DNA from: Bradyrhizobium nitroreducens
GTDB lineage: Bacteria; Pseudomonadota; Alphaproteobacteria; Rhizobiales; Xanthobacteraceae
Assembly (NCBI RefSeq): GCF_002776695.1
Contig: NZ_LFJC01000003.1
Coordinates: 4,574,896 to 4,638,895, forward strand
Reading direction: 5' to 3'
DNA: 64,000 bases
Position numbers and translations under genes: made by a program. Positions 42,748-49,910 of the stretch are shown here, one piece after another. The notes beneath the pieces are model-generated. The model had not been told where the DNA came from. It made no database searches and saw only the letters and a list, made by a program, of their open reading frames with translations. The first letter of the stretch is position 1. Every line of letters starts with the position of its first letter.

Positions 42748-43455
42748 ATGAAGCACTACAACCGGCCTGAATGGCGTGCCTTCCGAGCTGAAGTCCTTCG
42801 TCTCCATGATGGCGTTTGCAATCGGTGCGAACGCGGGCCTGACGACGGAGTGACGCTTCAGGTCCACCACAAAATCTACCTACCGAAGCGCATGCCTTGG
42901 CAGTACCCGTACGAAGCATGCGAGGCATTGTGCAAGGGGTGCCACGCTGAAGAGCATGGGAAGATCATGCCGCAAACCGGGTGGGAGCACTTCGACGATT
43001 TTGTTGACCTTGGCGGTCTTGATGGTGAGTGTGAGCTTTGTGGCACCGCTATTCGCTACGTCTTTCCTGTTCATCACTCGAATTGGGGGGCGATGGAGGT
43101 TGGGGAGCACTGTTGCGACCACCTGACCTCAAGCAACTATGCCGTCACCCAAATCAGACATATCAAACGCCGCACTCGTTTTGTGTTCTCTTGCCGCTGG
43201 GCTGAGGGCAAATCCGGAACGGCTTCAATCCTACAGAAAGGCGTTGCGCTATCGATTGTTCCGGAGGGAGCGAACTATAAGCTCTGCATGAACGGTAAGA
43301 CTGGAAAGAAGCGGTTTGGGTCCGTTCTCGAAGCAAAGATGACGGCGTTCGATCTGATTGATTCCGGTGTCGCGCAGGCATACCTCCTGAGAGCCAAGAT
43401 GCGCTCAATGAAGCGCACGCGGACAGAAATTAGATCGTTTGTGTTTGGGCTTTAA
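42748..43455 (+). CDS. HNH endonuclease-like zinc protein
   Basis: 235 residues. The HNH core is plain: Cys24-x-x-Cys27 (VCNRCERG), His40-His41-Lys (LQVHHKIYLPKR), then Cys62-x-x-Cys65-His66 and His70 (LCKGCHAEEHG). A second Cys/His-rich module follows (CELCGTAIRYVFPVHH ... GEHCCDHL), possibly a second zinc site for DNA binding. It would cut DNA using a beta-beta-alpha-metal site. It overlaps the convergent 89-residue gene by 26 bp. Lower GC than core genes and inside the att repeats. Confidence 0.75.
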   Translation: MKHYNRPEWRAFRAEVLRLHDGVCNRCERGPDDGVTLQVHHKIYLPKRMPWQYPYEACEALCKGCHAEEHGKIMPQTGWEHFDDFVDLGGLDGECELCGTAIRYVFPVHHSNWGAMEVGEHCCDHLTSSNYAVTQIRHIKRRTRFVFSCRWAEGKSGTASILQKGVALSIVPEGANYKLCMNGKTGKKRFGSVLEAKMTAFDLIDSGVAQAYLLRAKMRSMKRTRTEIRSFVFGL

Positions 43456-43699
43456 CGCGGACCTTGGGGCTTTCCAGCCAGACAGATGGAGCGACCCCCT
43501 TCAGCGTTCGACCAACATCTAAAACGCACAGCTTGCCGCCCTTGACCCTCTTGTAAACTCCAGCAGGCAGCCACGGCTTCGACTTCTTCTTCACTGAGAG
43601 AAGGTTGACGAGGCCCCGTTCCTTTTCCCAATCGTCAAAATCGACTCGGCCAGGCAACTCTGGGATACGATCTAGGATTTCCTTTCTGATCCAAGACAT
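43430..43699 (-). CDS. Hypothetical protein (89 aa)
   Basis: Starts MSWIRKEILDRIPELPGRVD; rich in Lys/Val, with a beta-like KLCVLDVGRTLKGVAPSVWL segment. No family recognised. Its end overlaps the HNH gene tail by 26 bp on the other strand, so the last residues of one or both could be mis-assigned. The 200 bp between its start and the second att copy show no gene. Confidence 0.4.
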   Translation of the reverse strand: MSWIRKEILDRIPELPGRVDFDDWEKERGLVNLLSVKKKSKPWLPAGVYKRVKGGKLCVLDVGRTLKGVAPSVWLESPKVRVKAQTQTI

Positions 43700-43897
43700 G
43701 GCCTTCTCTTGCGCTAACGAATCTCAACGTCACATGAGGAGAGGATGAGGCCACCGTGTTTCAGTTTCAAGCCCGTATCCAGGTCGTGCTTGCTCCTGGT
43801 GAGGGCTTCCAAGGAATACAAAACGTTGGTGCAAAGCCGGCACAAGGACGCGCAAATTCGCTAGGTTTTTCAAAGCTGAAGTTGGCTGTTGGCAGTA

Positions 43898-43914
43898 CCC
43901 ACCCAACTGTACCA
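43898..43914 (+). repeat. att direct repeat, distal copy
   Basis: CCCACCCAACTGTACCA, identical to the last 17 bases of tRNA-His (40968-40984). No tRNA body precedes it: the bases upstream are TTGGCAGTA. It marks the far boundary of one integrated segment; the next gene starts 67 bp on. Confidence 0.85.
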
Positions 43915-43980
43915 ATGATCTTGAATAGATCGCGATCCGCTTCGCAGTTTGGTTGAAGTGTTAGTGATCTGCTTCCGCGA

Positions 43981-44937
43981 CTATTCTCTCGGATTATATC
44001 CGATCATGACGTCGATCTCGATCGGTGATTGTGTGGGGACTTGAGCACTCGCAAGCTTCACCCAATTCATGCTTACAGGGTCACTAAAGTCCATCGCGAT
44101 GTTGTGAAAGAAGCAGTTTGGCGGCACCGCAATGCTGGCAGGGTTGAATACGACCGCTACCTGATCAGACGACTGGATTATCTCCAAGACATCGTTGGCA
44201 TGCTTTTGGACCCTTGCAACATCGCTCACCTTTAACTGAGGATCAGCGTACTGGAGGATGGCGCTGAGTGGCAGTGGTCGCTTGACCCTCCGCGCTCGCG
44301 CAGTCAATTTCATCCGATTCGGCCTTTTCCCATTAACAAGGATGGCCGCGAGGCCTTCGAGCGCGAAGGGTCTTGTTTCATGGTCGAGTTCAGGGCTCTT
44401 ATCGAAGCGCGCCATGGCCGGTTCAAACAAGGAGCGCCAGTCAACCGCGCTACCATCCTCTTGAGTAATGACTGTGGGCTCTGGAGGAGCCACGTCTAAG
44501 ATCTCAATCGACAGTCGACAATCGATGAATTCGTAAAAGACCAGCAGTGCTCTTGCTGGATCAACCCAAAGGCGAATTTCATCATCGGTCAATGTCGACA
44601 ACGTTCGCAGGTGGATGCTGAATGCCGCAGCCTTCTTGATCGCGCCTTCCGTAAAGCCAGACGACGAAACCGCAATCATGGCGTCCGGGCGAAGGCTCGC
44701 CCGACGGCCAATTAGCTCTTCGATCCATTTTACATCTTGAGGATTTTTGTGGACGCGGCACTCAACATGAATCTTCTCGCCGTCTCGATCGATGTTTATG
44801 TCAATTTGCCGTGACTGATCAGGATTGTCGGGGTCAGGCATCCTGTCGTTCCAAACAACCTTCGAATATCGAGGTTCGAGCAACCGATGAATGCGCTCGA
44901 CTTGTCTTTCGAAGGTCGTGGATGGTTTCTCGGTCAT
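43981..44937 (-). CDS. Restriction-endonuclease-like (Mrr/PD-(D/E)xK) protein
   Basis: 318 residues. The N-terminal 120 match a nuclease fold of the Mrr-like group: FERQVERIHRLLEPRYSKVV, QIDINIDRDGEKIHVECRVH, DVKWIEELIGRRASLRPDAM, IAVSSSGFTEGAIKKA. The catalytic pattern would be Asp46 and Glu59-x-Arg61, with Arg where the motif usually has Lys. The C-terminal 190 residues are not recognised and may bind DNA or a partner. No methylase is nearby, so it could be a type IV-like or solitary defence nuclease, or inactive. Confidence 0.6.
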   Translation of the reverse strand: MTEKPSTTFERQVERIHRLLEPRYSKVVWNDRMPDPDNPDQSRQIDINIDRDGEKIHVECRVHKNPQDVKWIEELIGRRASLRPDAMIAVSSSGFTEGAIKKAAAFSIHLRTLSTLTDDEIRLWVDPARALLVFYEFIDCRLSIEILDVAPPEPTVITQEDGSAVDWRSLFEPAMARFDKSPELDHETRPFALEGLAAILVNGKRPNRMKLTARARRVKRPLPLSAILQYADPQLKVSDVARVQKHANDVLEIIQSSDQVAVVFNPASIAVPPNCFFHNIAMDFSDPVSMNWVKLASAQVPTQSPIEIDVMIGYNPRE

Positions 44938-45056
44938 GGTTCCCGCCGGTATGTATTAGCGTGGTAGCCTAGTATTTGCGGTGATAGTGCATAAAACTCC
45001 AAGGAGAGCGAAAGAGAGCGCTATGCTCATTTCGCGAACTGCGCATAACTCCAGAA

Positions 45057-45659
45057 CTAGAGATCATCTCTCCGCCCCACAAACTCCATCAACGGCCCAA
45101 TGTCATCCCGATCCGCCGCCTTGAGCGCCGCGATGTACGCGGCACGCCGCTCGTTCATCTTCTGAAGATCATGTCCGCCGGCCCAATCGATCGGCTTCGC
45201 ATGATAGACGCGGACCAGCACTGCATCCGCCATGATACGGGCGTGCCTGCCGTTGCCGTTGGGAAACGGGTGAATCTTGACGAGGCGATGGTGCAGCCGG
45301 ATAGCGGCTTCGGAAGGCGGATAGGTCTTGTTGTTGGCCCAATACTGGGCGTCGTCCATGAGGGTTCGAAGCTCGACCGGAATGTGGACGGGATCGACGC
45401 CGATGTTCTTTCCGGTCGTTCGGAACGTACCCGCCCAGTCCCAGACGTCGCCGAACAGGCGCTTGTGCAAGGTGACGGCGAAGTTGTCGGTCAGAACGTG
45501 TGCCCTCTGTCGACCGAGCCAGAGCAGGCCGGACACGATGTTGGCCTGCTCCAGCTGATCGAGTTCGCCTTGCGTCGTGATGTGCCTATGCTTCAGCCCG
45601 TCAAGCTCGTTGGGATCGAGCGGCGTCGCGCCCTCGGGGTAGTGGAGATTTCCGATCAT
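45057..45659 (-). CDS. Fic family protein, mobile mystery protein B
   Basis: 200 residues with an intact Fic motif H130-PFPNGNGR138, the signature of AMP (or other nucleotide) transferases that modify target proteins. N-terminal LKHRHITTQGELDQLEQANI and the compact size fit TIGR02613, mobile mystery protein B. Its ATG overlaps the stop of the upstream gene by four bases (ATGA), so both are made together. The pair occurs on mobile elements and behaves like a toxin-antitoxin or regulatory module; a function has not been firmly established. Confidence 0.85.
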   Translation of the reverse strand: MIGNLHYPEGATPLDPNELDGLKHRHITTQGELDQLEQANIVSGLLWLGRQRAHVLTDNFAVTLHKRLFGDVWDWAGTFRTTGKNIGVDPVHIPVELRTLMDDAQYWANNKTYPPSEAAIRLHHRLVKIHPFPNGNGRHARIMADAVLVRVYHAKPIDWAGGHDLQKMNERRAAYIAALKAADRDDIGPLMEFVGRRDDL

Positions 45660-46123
45660 GGATCGCGCCAGAAATTCGGAGGCATTTCCAATGCGAGCTC
45701 ACGGGCGAGACGGTCGACCTGCTGGGCGATCTTGTCGTCCGGCAGTTGCTGGTCTTCGAGGGCCATGTGCTTGCTGGCCGCGTCGACGATGGCCGCGGCC
45801 TTTTTTCGAGCCTGGGCAGCAATGAGATCCTCGACATCTCCTGATGCCGGAATGATCGCATAGACAAAGCGGCATCCCATCGCCTCGGCTGTCGCCTGCA
45901 TTGATTTCAGGGTGATGCCGCCCGTGAGTTCGGCGCGTTCGGCGGTGGTCACGCGCGCGCGCGTCACGCCCATCGCCTTCGCGACGTCGGCGCCGGACAT
46001 GCCGAGCGCGGTGCGGACTGTGCGCAGCCAGCCTTCAGGCGGCGCTTTCACGCCGGCAAGGCTTGCGGCAGCGGCGTCGACGATGTTGCGGTACTGCAGC
46101 TGAACGATTCTTTTGACGCTCAT
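45656..46123 (-). CDS. Mobile mystery protein A (XRE-type DNA-binding)
   Basis: 155 residues from ATG 46123 (MSVKRIVQLQYRN; a longer frame starts at 46153). HTH: GWLRTVRTALGMSGADVAKA then MGVTRARVTTAERAE, followed by ITLKSMQATAEAMGCRFVYA. This fits TIGR02612, the steady partner of the Fic-type mystery protein B. It is likely the repressor, and perhaps the antitoxin, of the pair. Four 11-bp elements just upstream are its probable operator. Confidence 0.85.
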   Translation of the reverse strand: MSVKRIVQLQYRNIVDAAAASLAGVKAPPEGWLRTVRTALGMSGADVAKAMGVTRARVTTAERAELTGGITLKSMQATAEAMGCRFVYAIIPASGDVEDLIAAQARKKAAAIVDAASKHMALEDQQLPDDKIAQQVDRLARELALEMPPNFWRDP

Positions 46124-46152
46124 TGGTCGACTCGGCTGGCCGGAAAGATACA

Positions 46153-46229
46153 TATTTATATCCTAACAGGCAAATAATGTATACCAATATATATCCAAAA
46201 TCTGGTAAATGTGATATACTTAAGTATCC
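46153..46229 (-). promoter_or_regulatory. Phased 11-bp operator repeats upstream of mobile mystery A/B
   Basis: Four elements ending in TAT(A/-)CC on the plus strand: TATTTATATCC (46153), TAATGTATACC (46175), AATATATATCC (46186) and CTTAAGTATCC (46219). Start distances are 22, 11 and 33 bp, all multiples of 11, so all face one side of the helix. The last overlaps a perfect palindrome, ATACTTAAGTAT (46216-46227). The AT-rich DNA must also hold the promoter. From 46230 to 46470 the GC content rises and no gene is seen before tenA. Confidence 0.55.
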
Positions 46230-46470
46230 GGTTCCGGGCCGCAAAATCTCTGGCTTTACATTCAGGTTGTCCCGGCCTGTCGGGCCCGCGGGATCACAAG
46301 CGTCACCCTGCGATCCGGTGATAGTTCAAAAACTCTCGCCGCGGAGTGCCCCATCGGCAGGTCGCTCGGATCCCGCGATGTTCGCGGTCACCGTAGCTCC
46401 CTGGTTCGCAATGCTCTATCGCTAGCAAGCCAGGGACGTTCACGGACAAGCAAGCCAGGCGGAAAACATC

Positions 46471-47145
46471 GTGAGTTTCTTCGAGCGTCTCAAGACAGCA
46501 GCATCCGTCGAGTGGCGGGCCTACACCGAGCATCCCTTCACGAACGGATTGGCAGACGGCTCGCTCCCCGAAACTGCGTTTCGGCACTACCTCGTTCAGG
46601 ACTATCTGTTCCTCATCGAGTTTGCGCGCGCTTATGCGCTCGCGGTCTACAAGTCGCCCGGGCTTGCCGACATGCGTGAGGCCGCTTCCGGCCTGTCGGC
46701 CATCCTCGATGTCGAGATGGACCTGCATGTCAAACTCTGCGCCGGTTGGGGCCTGTCCCCGAGCGATCTTGAACACGCCCCTCCGGCGGCCGAGATGCTG
46801 GCCTATACGCGCTACGTGCTCGATGCGGGCATGCGCGGCGATCTGCTGGCGCTCAAGGTGGCGCTTGCGCCTTGCGTGATCGGGTACGCGGAGATTGCAA
46901 CGCGGCTTGGCACGCTGCCCGGTGCGGATGCTGCGACGAACGCCTATCGTGTCTGGATCGCCGAATACGCCGGCGCGCCGTACCAGGAGGTCGCGGCCAA
47001 AGCGCAGGCGCATATGGAGCATCTCGCCGATCGCTACGCCACGCCGGCCCGCGAGGCCGAGCTGATTGAGATCTTCAAGGAAGCCACCCGGCTCGAGGCG
47101 GATTTCTGGGAGATGGGCTGGCGCATGGGCCAGGGTGTCGAATAG
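46471..47145 (+). CDS. tenA: TenA family aminopyrimidine aminohydrolase/thiaminase II
   Basis: 224 residues from GTG 46471. Residues match B. subtilis TenA in position: Asp44 (LVQDYLF), Tyr112 (LAYTRY), Cys135 (LAPCVIGYAEI), and a C-terminal Glu in RLEADFWEMGW. TenA hydrolyses 4-amino-5-aminomethyl-2-methylpyrimidine to the hydroxymethyl form, recycling degraded thiamine. It stands alone without thi genes, and I could not find a TPP riboswitch in its 240-bp leader. Base composition returns to core-like here. Confidence 0.9.
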   Translation: MSFFERLKTAASVEWRAYTEHPFTNGLADGSLPETAFRHYLVQDYLFLIEFARAYALAVYKSPGLADMREAASGLSAILDVEMDLHVKLCAGWGLSPSDLEHAPPAAEMLAYTRYVLDAGMRGDLLALKVALAPCVIGYAEIATRLGTLPGADAATNAYRVWIAEYAGAPYQEVAAKAQAHMEHLADRYATPAREAELIEIFKEATRLEADFWEMGWRMGQGVE

Positions 47146-47365
47146 CGGTTTCGGCCATCGTCAGGCGTCCGTCCGTCCCGCCACCACTTGGCAGCGTCAC
47201 TGCCGCCAGCAGCCCGCCCAGCGATGGCGCGAGGGCTTGAGACGCCGGCGGCATTGTTGGTTTTCGTTCCGCCTATTCAGCAGAAAACAGCAACTGCTCC
47301 CGCCGAACCTTTTCGGCCGCTTGCGTGTTTGGAACTGCGGCAGGATGAAGCAAGGGAGCTGAGAC

Positions 47366-47440
47366 ATGAACGGACTTATTTATCTCGTCGGACTCGTCGT
47401 CGTAATCGGTGCGGTGCTGTCATTCATCGGCCTGCGCTGA
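47366..47440 (+). CDS. 24-residue membrane peptide
   Basis: ATG 47366, 24 codons, good GGAG ribosome site. MNGLIYLVGLVVVIGAVLSF and then IGLR: a single hydrophobic helix with a basic end. Very short peptides of this form occur in Rhizobiales. It may be a membrane-protein regulator; function unknown. Too short to be called by size-based gene finding. Confidence 0.6.
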   Translation: MNGLIYLVGLVVVIGAVLSFIGLR

Positions 47441-47507
47441 CCGAAGAAGCAATCGTCGAGGCGGAGCGGCGTCGAGCCGCACGCCTTGGGAAGTCAATTT
47501 GCAGATA

Positions 47508-48551
47508 TTAGCGTTGAGTGTATTCGCTTCCCACATTGGGAAGCGTCTGGTCGTATGGCCTATCGAAATCTATCATCACGCGCCCCGGTATTTTGTTGAT
47601 CTCGAGATTTCTAATCAAGAATGCACGTGCTCCGAACTTGTTGCGATATTCTTGCCTAGCCGCATCCCAGTTGGTGTACTCACAGTATTTTGTGGGAGAT
47701 AGCCCGCAGCGGTCTTCGTTCGTTTGCTGCGAGAAGCCGAGAGGGTTCCAGTCATTGGAAATATTTCCGACGAACGCATGCGCGGAGTACGCGGAATTCT
47801 TGCAGGCGAACTTATAGGTCAAAGAGCAGTAGTGTGGATATTTGTCCGCATACCGATCCAATCTATACGACGGGATGCTGGTATTCGCGAGATCCTGCTG
47901 TTCGTTGGGGTCCAGCGCATTCGTGCCATCGAAGAATTTTCTGGTAAGTTGCGTCTGTATCTCTCTGCGATCTTCGATTTCCTTGATCACTTGTATCAGG
48001 CCCCGCGAATTGGCAGGGAATAGTCCTGTGTTCAAAGGAAAGATGATCGCTGAAACTCGTTTAATGTTTTTCTTGCTTTGGCCGACTTTGGCCAAGGCGT
48101 CAGCTACCTTGTAGCCGACCAACTCATCATAGCTTGCGACGAAGGAGTAGAGCTGATCGGAAGGTCCTAGCTTGGTAAGACGATCGAGCGCGAGACCGGG
48201 CTCCTCCGCTGGATCATAGGCGATCAGGCGGACGACTCTCTTCACTTCGGCGTTGTCTTCAAGGTTCTTGAACGCTTGGTCGGCCGACATTCTGGGTACG
48301 GATACAACGTTCAGTAGAGCGACACTTGGTCCCGCGGCGGAGAAGACCATCCCGCCTATGAGTGAGAGATACAGGATGATCTTCATTGAAAACGGAAATT
48401 GATCCGGCTTGGATGTCACCGCTTTGTAAGTAAGAAACACTGCGACCGCGAGTAGCGTCAGTCCAACGACTGAAAGAAACGAGCTGAATGATGAATCTGA
48501 AACGAGCTTGAAGACGGTGCTCAGGCTATCAGCAATCTCCTTGATATTCAT
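47508..48551 (-). CDS. Two-TM hypothetical protein (347 aa)
   Basis: Two membrane helices near the N-terminus (FLSVVGLTLLAVAVFLTYKA and IILYLSLIGGMVFSAAGPSV) flank a short loop; the remaining 260 residues are soluble, with six Cys in the last third (YCSLTYKFACKN, EDRCGLSPTKYCEYTN), so they are probably periplasmic and disulfide-bonded. I recognise no family. Codon use is much less GC-rich than in its neighbours, so it is likely horizontally acquired. No partner gene is adjacent. An effector or stress protein is possible, but nothing decides it. Confidence 0.55.
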   Translation of the reverse strand: MNIKEIADSLSTVFKLVSDSSFSSFLSVVGLTLLAVAVFLTYKAVTSKPDQFPFSMKIILYLSLIGGMVFSAAGPSVALLNVVSVPRMSADQAFKNLEDNAEVKRVVRLIAYDPAEEPGLALDRLTKLGPSDQLYSFVASYDELVGYKVADALAKVGQSKKNIKRVSAIIFPLNTGLFPANSRGLIQVIKEIEDRREIQTQLTRKFFDGTNALDPNEQQDLANTSIPSYRLDRYADKYPHYCSLTYKFACKNSAYSAHAFVGNISNDWNPLGFSQQTNEDRCGLSPTKYCEYTNWDAARQEYRNKFGARAFLIRNLEINKIPGRVMIDFDRPYDQTLPNVGSEYTQR

Positions 48552-48751
48552 TGTGCAGACTCCTGAAATGAATGAGTCATTGATCGTAGAAATGTCTTAT
48601 GATATCATCTTATAGTTGTTGCGAAAAGATCAAAGAACCGACCGATCTCCGCTTGAGAGCGCGCATCTTCGGTGGATGATCACCGTATTGGCTTGCAACT
48701 AAGGACAACGCCGCAACGCTCCTTCGTTGCGGTGCGAAGGTGGTCGCGCCC

Positions 48752-49696
48752 CTACCTCCCTCCCGTCACCACCCACACCACCACCGGCAACGTCACCGCC
48801 GCCAGCAGCGTCCCCAGCGCCACCGCGCCCGAGACCGGGTTCACCAGCCGCTGATACTGCACAGCAAAAATGTAGGCGTTCGCGCCGGTCGGCATCGCCG
48901 CGAACAGCACGACGACACCCGCCGCGACCGGCGGCAGGCCCAGCAGCTTCGCCAGCACGAACGCCGCCGCTGGCATCGCCGCCAGCTTCAGCGCGCACAT
49001 CACAAAAATGCTCAGCTTCTCGCCCTTCACCTCGAAGCGGAACAAATTGATGCCGAGTGCGATCAGCGCCGCCGGCGAGCCTGCCTGCGCGAGCAGCTCG
49101 ATGGTGCGGTCGACGACGGGGGTGAGGCCGAGGCCGGTGAAGCGCCAGATCACGCCAAAACCGATCGCGAGCATCAGGGGGTTGCGGGCGAGGTCGGCAA
49201 TCACGGGGCGGAGCACCGAGAGCGGCGAGCCGGTGCGCTTGCTGCTGACCAGCTCCATCTGCAGGATGCCGCAGAGCCAGAGCAGCGGCGTGTTCACCGA
49301 CAGGATCAGCGCCATCGGGCCCGCCGCCTCATTGCCGAGCGCGGAGAGCACGAGGGGAATGCCGAGCATCACGATGTTGCCGTAGACCGAGCCGATCGCG
49401 AACACGACGCCGTCCTCGCGCTCTTCGCGCCGCGCGCGGAGCAGCGCGGAGATCGCGAGCGCCACGATCCAGGTCAGCGCCAGCGCGCCGTAATAGGTGC
49501 CCCACATCCTGTAAGGGCTGACGTCGGGGAATTCCGAGACGACGATGGTGCGGAACAAGAGGGCAGGGATCGCGATGCTGAAGGCGAATTCGCTGATGCC
49601 CTTGTGCGCGCCTTCCGAGACGAAGCGAAACAGCACCGCGGCGTAACCGGCCGCGATCAGCGCGAACACCGGTGCGACGATCAGCAAGGTGGCCAT
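48752..49696 (-). CDS. AEC family transporter (auxin-efflux-carrier type)
   Basis: 314 residues with about ten hydrophobic spans in the AEC/BASS-like layout: FALIAAGYAAVLF, GISEFAFSIAIPALLFRTIV and, in the second half, AGSPAALIALGINLFRF and GVVVLFAAMPTGANAYIFAV. Bacterial members move malate, malonate or other organic acids, and plant relatives move auxin. Substrate unknown. Confidence 0.88.
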   Translation of the reverse strand: MATLLIVAPVFALIAAGYAAVLFRFVSEGAHKGISEFAFSIAIPALLFRTIVVSEFPDVSPYRMWGTYYGALALTWIVALAISALLRARREEREDGVVFAIGSVYGNIVMLGIPLVLSALGNEAAGPMALILSVNTPLLWLCGILQMELVSSKRTGSPLSVLRPVIADLARNPLMLAIGFGVIWRFTGLGLTPVVDRTIELLAQAGSPAALIALGINLFRFEVKGEKLSIFVMCALKLAAMPAAAFVLAKLLGLPPVAAGVVVLFAAMPTGANAYIFAVQYQRLVNPVSGAVALGTLLAAVTLPVVVWVVTGGR

Positions 49697-49743
49697 GCGC
49701 GCTTAAGACCTCAGGGTTATCGCAGAACTTTTCCTGCGGCCAT

Positions 49744-49860
49744 CCTTCGAGACGCCCGCTTTAAGCGGGCTCCTCAGGATGAGGACGGAGTGTGTGGTTG
49801 CAATTTAACCGACGCTGATGAGCCTCATCCTGAGGAGGCGCTTCAGCGCCGTCTCGAAGG
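49744..49860. repeat. Extragenic inverted repeat (CCTTCGAGACG type)
   Basis: CCTTCGAGACGCCCGCTTTA through GCTCCTCAGGATGAGG (49744-49784) pairs with CCTCATCCTGAGGAGGCGCT through GTCTCGAAGG (49823-49860). A related copy is at 58541-58685. Confidence 0.85.
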
Positions 49861-49910
49861 ACGAGGCGTGCGCACCGGCCGCCGCTACAAGTCATGTACG
49901 ATGGCCCCGG

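Larger units (their letters stand above)
40968..43914. mobile_element. tRNA-His-integrated genomic islet without integrase
   Basis: Bounded by two identical 17-bp repeats, CCCACCCAACTGTACCA, the first being the 3' end of tRNA-His, the second in non-coding DNA. This is the usual footprint of tyrosine-recombinase integration at a tRNA gene. The content (HTH/DUF1488-like, HEPN-like and HNH proteins, an 89-residue protein) is unlike the core flanks and lower in GC. No integrase or transposase is visible, so it is either a non-autonomous element or the deleted remnant of a larger one. Foreign-looking genes continue beyond the second repeat to about 46230. Confidence 0.7.

Noticed and set aside
40985..46230. 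Integrase or transposase within the islet
   Set aside because: All frames were read for tyrosine-recombinase (R..HxxR..Y), serine-recombinase or DDE signatures; none was found.
46230..46470. TPP riboswitch upstream of tenA
   Set aside because: I looked for the CTGAGA and ACCTGATC..GGATAAT boxes and found neither; the leader is GC-rich without the fold.
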